Shown here: positions 1 through 12,391 of the stretch, in pieces
Layout: each line of letters begins with the position of its first letter
Numbering within the stretch: the stretch's first letter is position 1
NCBI GenBank assembly: GCA_914767885.1
Contig: CAJZBQ010000063.1
Location: 124,001-188,000 of the forward strand
DNA: 64,000 bases
Origin: Blepharisma stoltei
Lineage: Eukaryota; Ciliophora; Heterotrichea; Heterotrichida; Blepharismidae
Reading direction: 5' to 3'
Made by a program: the position numbers and the translations under genes
Notes under the pieces: generated by a model
The model's database searches: none
What the model saw: the letters and a program-made list of their open reading frames with translations, nothing else
What the model was told of the DNA's origin: nothing

Positions 1-182
1 AATAGGCTGCTAGTCAGTCAAAATCATATGTCTTCAAAGTATCCTTGGGCAACTGAATTACTCTGTGTGATAATTCCATATTGGCATATTGGATAAAGAT
101 CTGCGTGGAAAAGTGGACCCTGTAATAATAAAATTGCGGACGAAAAAGGGTCGTTGTTGAAAACCGCTTCCTTAGTAGCCAT
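1..182 (-). CDS. Hypothetical protein, 5' part only (runs off left edge)
   Basis: An open frame starts at an ATG at 182 and continues to the window edge, giving about 60 residues beginning MATKEAVFNNDPFSSAIL. Near the end it contains two TGA codons in a hydrophobic stretch (I-W-F-W-L), consistent with the TGA=Trp code used elsewhere here. It lies 67 bp downstream of the end of receptor copy 1 on the same strand. I recognise no family and most of the gene is outside the window. It could also be a chance frame, since AT-rich DNA seldom stays open this long but does so occasionally. Confidence 0.45.
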
Positions 183-248
183 TTTATTATTATGAAATGC
201 CAATTTAAAAATTTAAAACATTCAATTTAATTATAAGTTATGCTTTAT

Positions 249-3200
249 TTAAAATCTATCAAAATTACCCATTGCTTTTATTATACATTTGCCACTTATA
301 TATAAAAGGGTGAAAATTATGATATTTCTAATTGCTTTTCTCGCTCAACTGAGGAGTAAAGCGATTCAAGGAAACCCACTGTTATTTAATAAAATACTAA
401 TAGTTGCTATAAAGCCTAGCCACATAACTCCTACGATGCTCACTCCCTGCCACCAGCTGAATCTTGGATAATTATATGGCTTATATTTGAATATAAAAAT
501 AACATATAAAAGCAATGCAAGCAAAAATAAAAAACCATGAGTCGCTGCTTCTGCTCTTTTTACTGTTTTATTGAGAACAATTAGCACAATTTGAGCTATT
601 GTTTTTACCATAAGAAATAAAGGCAACGTTTTTACATGTAAAACTGGTTGAAATTCCTGCCAAAGAGGCCTGCAAAAGACAGCTAAAGGCTCGTAAATTA
701 AAATTGCAATCCCAGATAAAATTGCATAAACTATATGGCTGTCTTTCCAGCAAAACTGATAACAATCTTTTGCAAGGAAAGAATCAGTGAAACGGTTTCC
801 TATTGACTCATCACATACGAATACATCTAATAGTATAGAAACAAAGGGAATAAAGCATAAGTTTCCCAAAATCGGCATTAGAAATTCGGCAAGCTGACCT
901 AAAAATCTAAAAATAAAGATATGGTTATATTTTTCATCAAGCCTATAAAAAACAGTGATACATAAAATTATCCAGGCTGCGGATAACCCTAATACTGCAT
1001 CACAAACAATTCAGAATACTCCATTAGTCAATTTTATAAAATTTCCAAGGTTCAATGAGAGAGCCTCCCCAATGTCTCATAAAAAACTATTAATCGGGTC
1101 TAAGTCAGGGCCCATAGCTAGATATTGGAAAAATTCAATAGCAATGGTCGCCCCTACTATGAAATCTTCAAATGAAATTTCATACTTTTCTTTTAAGTCT
1201 TCTATTTAGGAGCATTATTTTTCCTCGAACTTTTTACTAATACGACAATTTTTCGGGGTATTTAGTTCATATTTTTTTTATTTTTATCAAAATTTGACGA
1301 TTTTTCCTTCAAGAAAAAAATGTCTACCAAATTTCCCGATTTAGCAAAAATGCCAAATGCATTCTATTTTTACATTCCATCAATTTTTTCATATAAAAAA
1401 AGTTATAATACTTGTAGATAATGCCATAAAAAAGCAAATTCCGAATACAAGATATCTGCCTTTATAAAAAGTTTTAATTTCTGAATCTGGGAAAGGGCAT
1501 TTTAAATCTTGGTTTCTTAAATCAGGTGGCTTTATTGCAGTATATTTGATGTCATAAAAAAAGGGGTTCGCTATAGTTAAATATTGTGTGCTATAAGGGC
1601 TGCCTATCCCTATATGATAAACTTCGAGAGTATTGTTTATTAGAATATTACTGTCTATGCTCAAAGCATCCAATTCTCTATCATTGCTACCTTTCGAAAT
1701 GGCTACTTTTCCAGTGCACCCTATAATTTTAATACTTCTAATAGTTTGATTCAGCTTATATCCATCTGTAAAATCTTGACCTCTATTTATCATAAAATCT
1801 ATAGAACTTGCTATTAAAAAAGCAGAGTCAAAATAATTACACGAAAGACCAGGGGGAACTGTCTTATAGTCATTTGCAAGGCCATTATAAATCTTTTCTC
1901 CAAATGCTCCTACCCAAACCGGCATTTGAAATATCATCATAGGACAGCCAAGCTCAATTCTTTTGTACCTATAAGTATCATTTTTTGCTCCAATATCAGT
2001 AACAGCAGCAGCAATTATAGAAAAAAATATTAAGTCACCATTCCTAGCTCCTAAATCATAAAATTTTTCTAATATTACCCCTAATAAGTCATCGTACATA
2101 AATACAATTATAAGTCTTGCATTAGTGTCAAGAATTTCTTGCAAGATATATGAGTAGTTGCTTATTTGATCTCTTGTTAGAGCAGGAGGTATTATTGCTG
2201 ATTTTATGACTGTAATTCCTCCTTCTTCTTCTATAGCTTGCTGAAATGCAAGATATGTAGAAATTCCCCAAGTTTCGTTTTGATATAAGACTGCTGCACT
2301 CCGCCAGCCTAAGGCTTTAAGTAAACTTGGTGTTTGAGATGATAAGCCTATAGTAGAAACTTGTATTCTTGAAAATCATGGATAGGTTGAAATTGAGCTT
2401 AATGCTGCAGATGATGCAACAGCGCTAACGATTGGAACGGTAGTATTTAAGCGTTTAAATGTTTGAAGAGTCCCTAATACAACTCCCGATGGATATGAAG
2501 ACACATGGGTTAAGCCAAATTTGTCAATATCTTTTAAAAAACAATTATAGCCATAAGTCGAATCATAAATCGTGGCTCCACAATCATAAGTGAATAAACT
2601 CATTTGGAAATTTTCAAGAATTCCTAAGCCTTCATTAATCCATTTGATAGCAAGTGAAGTTCCTCTTGCATATATCGGAACATTAGGAGATGGCACTTGG
2701 CCATAATTGGTGGATCCTGCATTAATACTGATAGGCAGAGTTTTCTTGGTAGATATAGGAGGAGTTGTTGTATTTCCTGGAAAAATAATTTCGCTAATAA
2801 GGGAAATGCTAGTATTATTAAAATTTCCAACTATAGTCTTTGAGTTATTTATAAAATTCACTAATGAAAAAGTATTTTGGCAAAAGCGGTTAAGGCATGA
2901 TTTTTCCAATGTTATTTTTATTTGATAAGGATCATCAGCAGCCAACGAGCTGTCAATTAAATTAATAATTTTTAATATTGCAGTAGAAATATAAATTTCT
3001 TTAGAAGTCGTATTTTCTTGGTTTTTTTCAGCGATAATAAGACTCCCAGCAATTATGGGATCAAAATAGCTTTCTTTGCCTAAAATGATCCCATTTCCAG
3101 CATTGGCAAGTTTTTTTTCAATAAGAGCTTGTTGGATAGAAGAGCTATAAGCTTCATCTCCAAAAATATAATACATTGTAGAGCCCAATGGTACAGCTAT

Positions 3201-3596
3201 TCTGCCAACAATGTCATTTATATTTGAGTTTGGTTCAGTAATAACATTTTTAAAACTATTCGAAAAATCCAGCAAATAATCTTTAATAAAGGTATTTTGG
3301 TTCGAATTGAATATTATTCCTTGGCTCCAATTAAAATAGCCAAATAATATGGTCAGTGATTCTAAATAATTAACCCTTGATGTCGACCCAGAAAAAGTTC
3401 AGTCTGTTAAATAGTTTAGGTCGTCTTCAACAACTAAATGAATAACTTCATATTCTTTACACAATTGTGATAAGTCATAATGATTAACTCTATCATCAAC
3501 CAAGTCAATCAAAATTTTTGGATTTTCTAATAAATCAAAAAGAGCCAATAATTCGTCAGAATTTGTCGCTGAGTATAAATATAGATTTAACTTCAT
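249..3596 (-). CDS. Class C GPCR-like receptor, tandem copy 1 (Venus flytrap plus seven-helix region)
   Basis: Reading TGA as Trp gives one continuous frame of about 1,115 codons from ATG 3596 to TAA at 249. The first two thirds resemble the periplasmic-binding-protein/ANF-receptor ligand domain of class C receptors. It has alternating strands and helices, many N-glycosylation sequons, and the region 'LKALGWRSAAVLYQNETWG' followed by 'ILQEILDTNARLIIVF', typical of the second lobe. A hydrophobic segment near 1400 is followed by several predicted membrane helices between about 1200 and 300. Trp-TGA codons lie at 3397-3399, 2374, 1087 and 366. Start choice is uncertain: a conserved signal-peptide-like frame lies upstream (3760-3936). 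Family assignment is by pattern only; GABA-B/glutamate-like receptor architecture is inferred. Copies 2 and 3 follow in tandem. Confidence 0.72.
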
Positions 3597-3759
3597 TATT
3601 GCTCTTTTGAGGACAATGCTTTAACTTAAAAAATAAGCTACAAGATGCCAATTTTTTTTATAATTATAATTTAATATTGGCAAATCCAAATTGCAGATTA
3701 ATAACTGCAAATTTTTAATTGACATTCACATAGCCTTTTAATAAGTAAAGGGATTGCTA

Positions 3760-3936
3760 TTAAAAATCTATAAAGGGCCTTAAATTATAATGAGAAGACA
3801 GTGCTTGATTTTGCTGGAGAAAATTAAAGGATGCTGTTGAAGAGGTATCTGTGTGGAAGAAAATTAAATTTAAAGCATCAGCAAAAGAAATGGGTAGCAT
3901 CACACCAAATAGCAGGTAAGCAAGCATAGGATTCAT
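3760..3936 (-). CDS. Conserved signal-peptide-like leader frame upstream of receptor copy 1
   Basis: A 58-codon frame beginning MNPMLAYLLFGVMLPISFAD reads like a cleavable signal peptide followed by a beta-strand/helix pattern resembling the start of the receptor ligand domain. The same frame lies upstream of copy 2 (from 9058, open to about 8780) and of copy 3 (from 12391). That conservation suggests it is the true receptor N terminus, joined to the body at about 3596 by an unresolved intron or IES. In copy 1 the frame stops at TAA (3760), while in copy 2 it stays open about 30 codons longer. No clean 15-16 nt intron joins the two in all copies. It may instead be a small separate secreted protein. 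Confidence 0.4.
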   Translation of the reverse strand: MNPMLAYLLFGVMLPISFADALNLIFFHTDTSSTASFNFLQQNQALSSHYNLRPFIDF

Positions 3937-4982
3937 ATTTTATATAGCTATTTTATTATTCGAATGAAAATAAATAAAAAAAAACCTGCTGATTTAAAAA
4001 TTCTTTAGGTGAAAAAGTTTTTTAATTCAGTTTATTTGACTAGTAAATAAATTTTAAGGCTTAAAGCTATATGCTATCATTTTAACCGATATCACGATGC
4101 TTCATGATTTATTTTAATAGCACTAATTGCTCTTTTGCAAGTGCTTTAATAATTTTTCTTTATCGAAGAATTATATTGAACTACCATAAAGAGTTAAATA
4201 CGAACAATTTAATATGTATTATGGTTGTGATAAAAATATATTGATAAATTAAAATTTTACTCTCTTGATCCTTGATTGAACTCATAGCTGTCGATTGGTC
4301 AAAAATATAGATTATAAAATTTTAGAAAATTATTTTATAAGCTGAAAATTTATATGAATTTTTTTATGCTAGCTGCAAGATAAGGTATATATTAGCAAAC
4401 ATGCTAAAGATTTTATTAAAACTGTATAGAAAAGTTTATGGTATAGTCTATATTCATTACTATCAGATATATATAGATTAGATTTAAACCGGGGGTTTCA
4501 TTTTTTGCCTCTCTATAAGGACAGAGCTTTTCAAATATTTAGAAAATTTTACTGATATTTCTAGAAAATTAATATAGGTGATTTTTAGGAAAGCCCATTA
4601 AAATATTTATAATCTACACACTAGATCAAAGCTTGTTTTAAATATGTTTAAATACCAAGGATATTATAAACTGACATTAGGCAATTTATTGAGCATTAAA
4701 AGACTATTGAGACCCAGATTTTTACGTTAAGAATATTGGCTACTTTATAGGAGTTTAATTGATTAAAATGCATTTTTTGTTAAATTTGAATAACTTGGCA
4801 CATCGAGGTATAATTTACTTTCTATGAATGCATAAAATTTTATAAGTCAACCATTTTTGTATTTTAAAAGCATAATAATATTACCATAGCATTTTTACCA
4901 TTATTCAAGCTACATCAATCCTGATTTTAATGGAATAATTTTCGATAGACAATTAAATTTATATAATTAGGTTCAAGAATTA
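3937..4982. other. Intergenic spacer of the tandem receptor unit
   Basis: AT-rich spacer with no coding frame. It is closely similar to 9059-10150 and more loosely to 12392-13250, so it is part of the about 5 kb duplicated unit. A short poly-C/G tract (ACCGGGGGTTTCATTTTTTG) near 4489 is kept in copies 1 and 2. Confidence 0.6.
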
Positions 4983-7900
4983 TTAGCTATCTTTTATAGA
5001 AGATGGCTCTACTTTTGTTCACTTTTCCATGTTATTAAGCACATGTGCGCTTACTTTCGATTTACGCCCGACTTGAAAAGCAAATTTAAAGAGAGTGCCT
5101 GTATCTTTGCCTTTCTTTTTATATAGCAGACTTGGATATTTTTTCTTTTGTACATAAAATCCAATAATCAAAATAATAGTTCACCCAGCAACCACTAAAG
5201 AGATTCAAGGAAACCCACTGTTATTTAATAAAATACTCATAGTTGATATAGAGCTCAGCCATATAACTCCAACGATACTCATTCCGTGTCACCAGCTGAA
5301 TCTTGGATAATTATATGGTTTATCTCTGAATATAAAAATAACATATAAAAGCAGGACAAGCAAAAATAAAAAACTATGAGTCGCTGCTTCTGCTCTTTTT
5401 ACTGTTTTATTGAGAACGATTAATACAATTTGAGTTATCGTTTTTACCATAAGAAATAAAGGTAATGTTTTTACATGCAAAACTGGTTGAAATTCTTGCC
5501 AAAGAGGCCTCAAAAGACAGCTAAAGGCTCATAAATTAAAATTGCAATCCCAGATAAAATTGCATAAACTATATGGTTGCCTTTCCAGCAAAACTGATAG
5601 CAGTCTTTTGCAAGAAAAGAATCAGTGAAACTGTCTCCTATTGACTCATCGCACACAAATACATCTAATAGCACAGAAACAAAGGGAATAAAGCATAAAT
5701 TTCCCAAAATCAGCATTAGAAATTCGGCAAGCTGACCTAAAGATCTAAAAATAAAGATATGGTTATATTTTTCATCAAGCCTATAAAAAACAGTTATACA
5801 TAAAATTATCCAAGCTCCTGATAACCCTAATACTGCATCACAGACAATTCAGAATACTCCATTAGTCAATTTTATAAAATTTCCGAGGTTCAATGAAAGA
5901 GCCTCCCCAACGTCTCATAAAAAACTATTAATCTGGTTTAAGTCAGGGCCCATAGCGATATATTGGAAAAATTCAATAGCAATGGTCGCACCTACTATGT
6001 AATCTTCTAATGAAATTTCATGCTTTTCTTTTAGCTCTTCTATTTTTACGTTCCATCAAAATTTTTCATATATAAAAAGTTATAATACTTGTAGATAATG
6101 CCATAAAAATGCAAATTCCGAATACAAGATATCTGCCTTTATAAAAAGTTTTAATTTCTGAATCTGGGAAAGGACATTTTAAGTCTTGGTTTCTTAAATC
6201 AGGCGGTTTTATCGTGGTATATTTATTGTCATAAAAAAAGGGGTTAGCAATAGTTAAATATTGTGTGCTATAAGGGCTACCTAGCCCTATATGGCAAGGT
6301 GAGATAGTATTGTTTATTAGAATATTGCTGTCTATGCTCAAAGCATCCAATTCTCTATCATTGCTGCCTTTCGAAATGGCTACTTTTCCAGTGCACCCTA
6401 TAATTTTAATATTTCTAATAGTGTGATTTAGCTTATACCCATCTGTAAAATCTTGACCTCTATTTATCATAAAATCTATAGAACTTGCTATTAAAAAAGT
6501 AGAATCAAAATAATTACACGAAAGACCAATGGGAACTGTCTTATAGTCATTTAAAAGGCCATTATAAATCTTTTCTCCAAGTCCTCCTACCCAAATCGGC
6601 ATTTGAAATGATATCATAGGACAGCCAATCTCAATTCTTTTGTACCTATAAGCATCATTTTTTGCTCCAATATCAGTAAGCGCTGCAGCAATGCCAGAAA
6701 AAAATATCAAGTCACCATTCCTAGCTCCCAAATCATAAAATTTTTCTAATACCAAGCCAAATAAGTCGTTGTATATAAATACAATTATAAGTCTTGCATT
6801 AGTGTCGAGAATTTCTTGCAAGATATATGAGTAGTTGCCTATTTGCTCTCTTGTTAAAAAAGGAGGGATTGCTGCTGATTTTATGATATTAATCCCTGCT
6901 TCTTCTTCTATACCTTGTTTAAATGAAAGGTATGTAGAAATTCCCCAAGTTTCGTTTTTATATAAGACTGCTAGACTCCGCCAGCCTAAGGCCTTAAGCA
7001 AATGTGGTGTTTGAGATGAAAAGTCTGAATTAGAAACTTGTACCCTTGAAAATCATGGATATGTTGAAATTGAACTTAATGCTACAGATGATGCAATAGC
7101 ACTAACGATTGGGACCGTAGTATTTAAAAGTTTAAATGTTTGAAGAGTCCCTAATACAACTCCCGATGGATATGAAGACACTGCAGCCAAGCCAAATTTG
7201 TCAATATCTTTTAAAAAACAATTATAGCCATAAGTCGGATCATAAATCGCGGCTCCACAGTCATAAGTGAATAAACTCATTTGGAAATTTTCAAGAATTC
7301 CTAGGCCTTCATTTATCAATTTGATAGCGATTGAACTTCCTCTTGCATATATTGGAACATAAAGAGATGGTGCTTGACCATAATTGGTGGATCCTGCATT
7401 AATACTGATAGGCAGAGTTTTCTTTGTAGATATAGGAGGAGTTGTTGCATTTCCAGGAAAAATGATTTTGCTGATAAGGGAAATGCTGGTATTATTAAAA
7501 TTTCCAACTATAGTATTTGAGTTATTTATAAAATTCACTAAATTCCCCCTCCGTAAGCGAACAAAAAAATTTTGTTCGGATTTAATTTTTTCTTTAAAAA
7601 TTTATTATAAATTTTATAATAATTTGTTTTTCAAAATTAAAAAAATCCATTTTGTAAAAATTGAGAAGAAAAATTTTATTTAATTTAAAATTTATATTTT
7701 AAAATGCAAGCTTAATCAGAATTATCTAGAGATTTCGTTATAATAGTTATCATTTATATTAAATTTTTTTTTCATTAAAAAAATTTTGTTCGCTCACGGA
7801 GGGGAGTAATAAAAAATCATTTTGACAAAAGTGGTAAAAACATGATTTTTCCAACTCTCCCTGCATCTTTTATAGAGCTATTCTCTAGAAAAATTGATCT

Positions 7901-8700
7901 CAACCAATAATCAAGCAATTTTCAGATGTTAAATATTGTAATTAATAAATCAATATTTTTTTCAGAATTTTTTATCCTATCATTGAAGTTCGTCAGGTCT
8001 TTTGATCATAATGGGAATGTAATGTATTTTTTATTTGATAAGGATCTTCAAGGTTTTCAATTAAATTAATAATTTCTAATATTGCAGTAGAAATATAAAT
8101 TTCTCTAGAAGTCGTGCTTTCTTGGTTTTTTTCAGCAATAATAAGACTCCCTTCAATTATAGGATCAAAATAGCTTTCTTTACCTAAAATAATTCCGTTT
8201 CCAGCATTAACCAGTTTTTTTTCAATAAGAGCTCGTTGGATAGAAGAGCTATGAGCTTCATCTCCAAAAATATAATACATTGTAGAGCCCAATGGGACAG
8301 CTATTCTGCCAACAATGTCATTTATATTTGAGTTTGGCTCAATAATAACATTTTTAAAACTATTCGAAAAATCCAGCAAATAATCTTTAATAAAGGTATT
8401 TTGGTTCGAATTGAATATTATTCCTTGGCTCCAATTAAAGTAGCCAAATAAAATGGTAAGTGCTTCTAAATAATTGCTCTTAGAAGTTGACCCTGAAAAA
8501 GTTCAGTCTGTTAAATAATTCAGATCGTTTTCAAAAACTAAATGAATAGCTTCATATTTTTTGCACAACTTTGATAGATCATAATGATTAACTCTATCAT
8601 CAACTAAGTCAATCAAAATTTTTGGGTTTTCTAAGAAATCAAAAAAAGCCAATAATTCGTCAGTATTTGTCGCTGAGTATAAATATAGATTTAACTTCAT
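4983..8700 (-). CDS. Class C GPCR-like receptor, tandem copy 2 (interrupted by a MITE and a second insert)
   Basis: This paralogue of copy 1 has the same order of ligand domain then membrane region. The ATG at 8700 matches that of copy 1, and the stop TAA is at 4983-4985. Its C-terminal tail (reading WISLVVAGWTIILIIGF, then a basic segment) is longer than in copy 1. A family 1 MITE at 7539-7806 interrupts it; removing the element with one TA restores the frame (FCQNDFLLVNFINNS, as FCQNTFSLVNFINNS in copy 1). A second insertion of about 175 bp, roughly 7840-8020, absent from copy 1, breaks the frame between DPYQIKNTL and the MITE side, and I could not find TA boundaries that repair it. So the copy is a gene with a second unidentified IES, or is partly decayed. 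Confidence 0.62.
7539..7806. mobile_element. Family 1 MITE (IES) in receptor copy 2
   Basis: 268 bp between TAs at 7539-7540 and 7807-7808. The left end has CCCCCTCCGTAAGCGAACAA folded back on itself, and the right end has TTTTGTTCGCTCACGGAGGG. Excision keeps the receptor reading frame. The AT-rich body matches the other family 1 copies (core TCTAGAGATTTCGTTATAAT). Confidence 0.85.
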
Positions 8701-9058
8701 TATTGCTCTTTTGAGGGAAATACCTTAACTTAAAAAATAAGCTACAAGATGTCAATTTTTTTATAAGTATAATTTAATATTGGCAAATTCAAATTGTCAA
8801 TGGATAACTACCAATTTTTAATTGGCACTTTTCAGAAAATTGGCATTCACGCAGCTTTTTAATAGGTAAAGGGATTGCTACTAAAAAATCTATAAAGGGC
8901 CTTAAATAATAATGAGAAGACAGTGCTTGATTTTGCTGGAGAAAATTGAAGGCTGCTGTTGAAGAGGTACCTGTGTGGAAGAAAATTAAATTTAAAGCAT
9001 CAGCAAAAGAAATGGGCAGCATCACACCTAATCATAGGTAAACAAGCATAGCATTCAT

Positions 9059-10170
9059 ATTTTTTATAGTTACAAATATTAGAATGATATAAATAAATAA
9101 AAAAAACTACTTGCATTTAAAATTATTTAGGTGGATAATTGTTTTAATTCAGTTTTATTTGACTAAGTATAAATTTTAAGGCTTAAAGCTTTATGCTATC
9201 ATTTTAGCCGATATCACATTGCTTTATTATTTATTTTAATAGCACGAGTTGCTCTTATGAAAATATTTTAATAATTTTTCTTTATCGAAGAATTATATTG
9301 AAATACCATAAAGATTTAAATATGAGCAATTTAATATGTATTATGGTTGTGATAAAAATATATTGGTAAATTAAAATTTTACTCTCTCGATTGAACACAT
9401 AGCTATCGATTTGTCAAAAATATAGATTATAAAATTTTAAAAATTATTTTATGGGCTGAAAAATAATATATATCAAAATTTTATATGCAAGCTGCATAAT
9501 AAGGTATATATTAGCAAAAATGCTAAAGATTTTATCAAAATTGTATAGAAATTTTATGGGATAGTCTATATTTTATTACTAGCAAAGATATATATATTAG
9601 ATTTAAAACGGGGGTTTCATTTTTTGCCACTAGGACAGAGCTTAATTTTTCAAATATTTAGAAAATTTTTACTAATATTTCTAGAAAATTAATATAGGTG
9701 ATTTTTAGGAAATTCTGTTGAAATATTCACAATCTACGCACTGGATCGAACTTGTTTTAAATATATTTAAATGCCAAATATATTATAAACTGACATTAGG
9801 CAATTAATTGAAAATTAAAAGACTATTTAACACCTGATTTTTACGTTAAGTATTTTGTATTGGCTAGCAAGCAGGAGTTCCATTGATTAAAATGCATTTT
9901 TTGTAAATTTTAATAACTTGGCATATCGAGCTATAATTTACTTTCTATGCAATGTATAAAATTTTATAAGTCAACCAATTTTGTATTTTAAAAGCATAAT
10001 AATATTAGCCATAGCATTTTTATCATTATTCAAGCTACATCAATCCTGATTTTAATGGAATAATTTTCGAGAAGACAATTAAATTTATAATAAGGTTCGA
10101 GAATTATTAGCTATCTTTAATAGAAAATGACTCTACTTTTGCTCTCTTTTCCATGTTATTAAGCACATCT
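9059..10170. other. Spacer of the tandem receptor unit, second copy
   Basis: AT-rich spacer similar along its length to 3937-4982. Its right end (about 10140-10200) matches the C-terminal coding tail of copy 2, showing that the third unit joins here by a deletion. Confidence 0.6.
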
Positions 10171-10174
10171 GCGC

Positions 10175-12040
10175 TTACTCTCGATTTACGCCCGACTTGA
10201 AAAGCAAATTTAAAAAGAATGCTTGCATCTTTTCCTCGCTTTTTGTAGAACTTGCTATTAAAAATGTAGCGTCAAAATAATTACACGAAAGACCAGGGGG
10301 AACTGTCTTATAGTCATTTATTAGGCCGTTATAAATCTTTTCTCCAAATGCTCCCACCCAAGCCGGCATTTGAAATATTATCATAGGACAGCCAATTTCA
10401 ATTCTTTTGTACCTATAAGTATCATTTTTTGCTCCAATATCAGTAACTGCAGCAGCAACAATAGAAAAAAATATCAAGTCACCATTCCTAACTCCCAAAT
10501 CATAAAATTTTTCTAATACTACCCCAAATAAGTCGTCGTGCATAAATACAATTATAAGTCTTACATTAGTGTCGAGAATTTCTTGCAAGATATATGAGTA
10601 GTCGCCTATCTGATCTCTTGTTAAAGAAGGAGGTATTATTGCTGATTTTACGATTTTAATCTCTCCATTTTCTTCAATAGCTTGTTGAAATGCAAGGGAT
10701 GTAGAAATTCCCCTAGATTCGTTTTGATATAAGACTGCTAAATGCCGCCAGCCTAAGGCTTTAAATAAGCTTGGTGCTTGAGGTATTCATCCTAAGTTAG
10801 AAACTTGCACCCTTGAAAATCATGGATAGGTAGAAGTTGAGCTTAATGCTGTAGCTGCAGCAGTAGCACTAACGATTGGAACCGTGATATTTAAAAGTTT
10901 AAATGTTTGAAGATTCGCTAATACAACTCCCGATGCATATGAAGATACTGCAGCCAAGCCAAATTTGTCAATATCTTTTAAAAAACAATTATAGCCATAA
11001 ATCGGATCATAAATCGTGGCTCCGCAGTAATAAGTGAATAAACTCATTTGGAAATTTTCAAGGATTCCTAGGCCTTCATTAATCCATTTGATAGCGAGTG
11101 AAGTTCCTCTTGCATATATCGGAACATTAAGGGATGGTGCTTGGCCATAATTGGTGGCTCCAGCATTAATACTGATAGGCAGAGTTTTCTTGGTAGATAT
11201 AGGAGGAGTTATCGTGTTTCCTGGAAAAATGATCTTGCTAGTAAGAGAAATGCTGGTATTATTAAAATTTCCAACTATAGTATTTGAGTTATTTATAAAA
11301 TTCACTAATGAAAAAGTATTTTGGCAAACGGTAAAGGCATGATTTTTCCAAAGTATTTTTTATTTGATAAGGATCATCAACAGCCAACGGCCTATCAATT
11401 AAATTAATAATTTCTAATATTTCAGTAGAAAAATACATTTCTTTAGAAGTCGTGCTTTCTTGGTTTTTTTCAGCAATAATAAGACTCCCGCCAATTATAG
11501 GATTAAAATAGCTTTCTTTACCTAAAATGATTCCATTTCCAGCATTAGCAAGTTTTTTTATTCAATAAGAGCTTGCTGGATAGAAGAGCTATGAGCTTCA
11601 TCTCCAAAAATATAATACATTGTAGAGCCCAATGGGACAGCTATTCTGCCAACAATGTCATTTATATTTGAGTTTGGCTCAATAATAACATTTTTAAAAC
11701 TATTCGAAAAATCTAGCAAATAGTCTTTAATAAAGGTATTTTGGTTCGAATTGAATATCATTCCTTGACTCCAATTAAAGTAGCCGAATAAAATGGTGAG
11801 TGCTTCTAAATAATTAACCCTTGATGTCGACCCAGAAAAAGTTCAGTCTGTTAAATAATTTAAATCGTCTTCAACAACTAAATGAATAACTTCATGCCTT
11901 TTACATAATTGTGATAGATCATAATGATTAATTCTATCATCGACTAAGTCAATCAAAATTTTTGGGTTTTCTAATAAATCAAAAAGAACCAATAATTGAT
12001 CAGAATTTGTCGCTGAGTATAAATACAGATTGAACCTAAT
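10175..12040 (-). pseudogene. Receptor copy 3, truncated pseudogene without the seven-helix part
   Basis: Homologous to copies 1 and 2 across the ligand domain but damaged. The codon matching the ATG of the others is ATT (12038-12040). There is a +2 nt change near 11562, where GAA AAA becomes GAA TAA, and a 2-nt deletion near 11327. At about 10255 the coding sequence jumps from the 'FLIASS' segment straight into the C-terminal cytoplasmic tail, out of frame. This deletes about 1 kb that encodes the membrane helices in the other copies. If it were expressed after some repair it would be a membrane-less ligand domain, but the several independent lesions argue for decay. Confidence 0.75.
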
Positions 12041-12391
12041 TATTGTTCTTTTGAGGAAAATGCCTTAGCTTTAATATAAACCCACAAGACGTAAAATTTT
12101 CCATATAAGTATAATTTAATATTGGCAAATCCAAATTGCAGATGAATAAATGCCAATTTTTAATTAGAACTTTTAAAAAAATTGGCATTCACGCAGTCTT
12201 TTAATAAGGCAAAGGATTGCTACTAAAAATCATATAAGAAGCCTTAAACTATAATGAGAAGACAGTGCTTGATTTTGCTGGAGAAAATCGAAGGCTGCTG
12301 TTGAAGAGGTGTCTGTGTGAAAGAAAATTAAATTTAAAGCATCAGCAAAAGAAATGGGCAGCATCACACCAAATAGCAGGTAAGCAAGCAT

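Noticed and set aside
289-471. Plus-strand frame opposite the receptor C terminus
   Set aside because: Antisense shadow of the minus-strand receptor gene, without its own family or codon pattern.
8685-8730. 16-nt GT-AG stretch upstream of receptor copy 2 (GTATTTCCCTCAAAAG)
   Set aside because: The GT is absent at the same place in copy 1 (GCATTGTCC), and the joined frame still has upstream stops.
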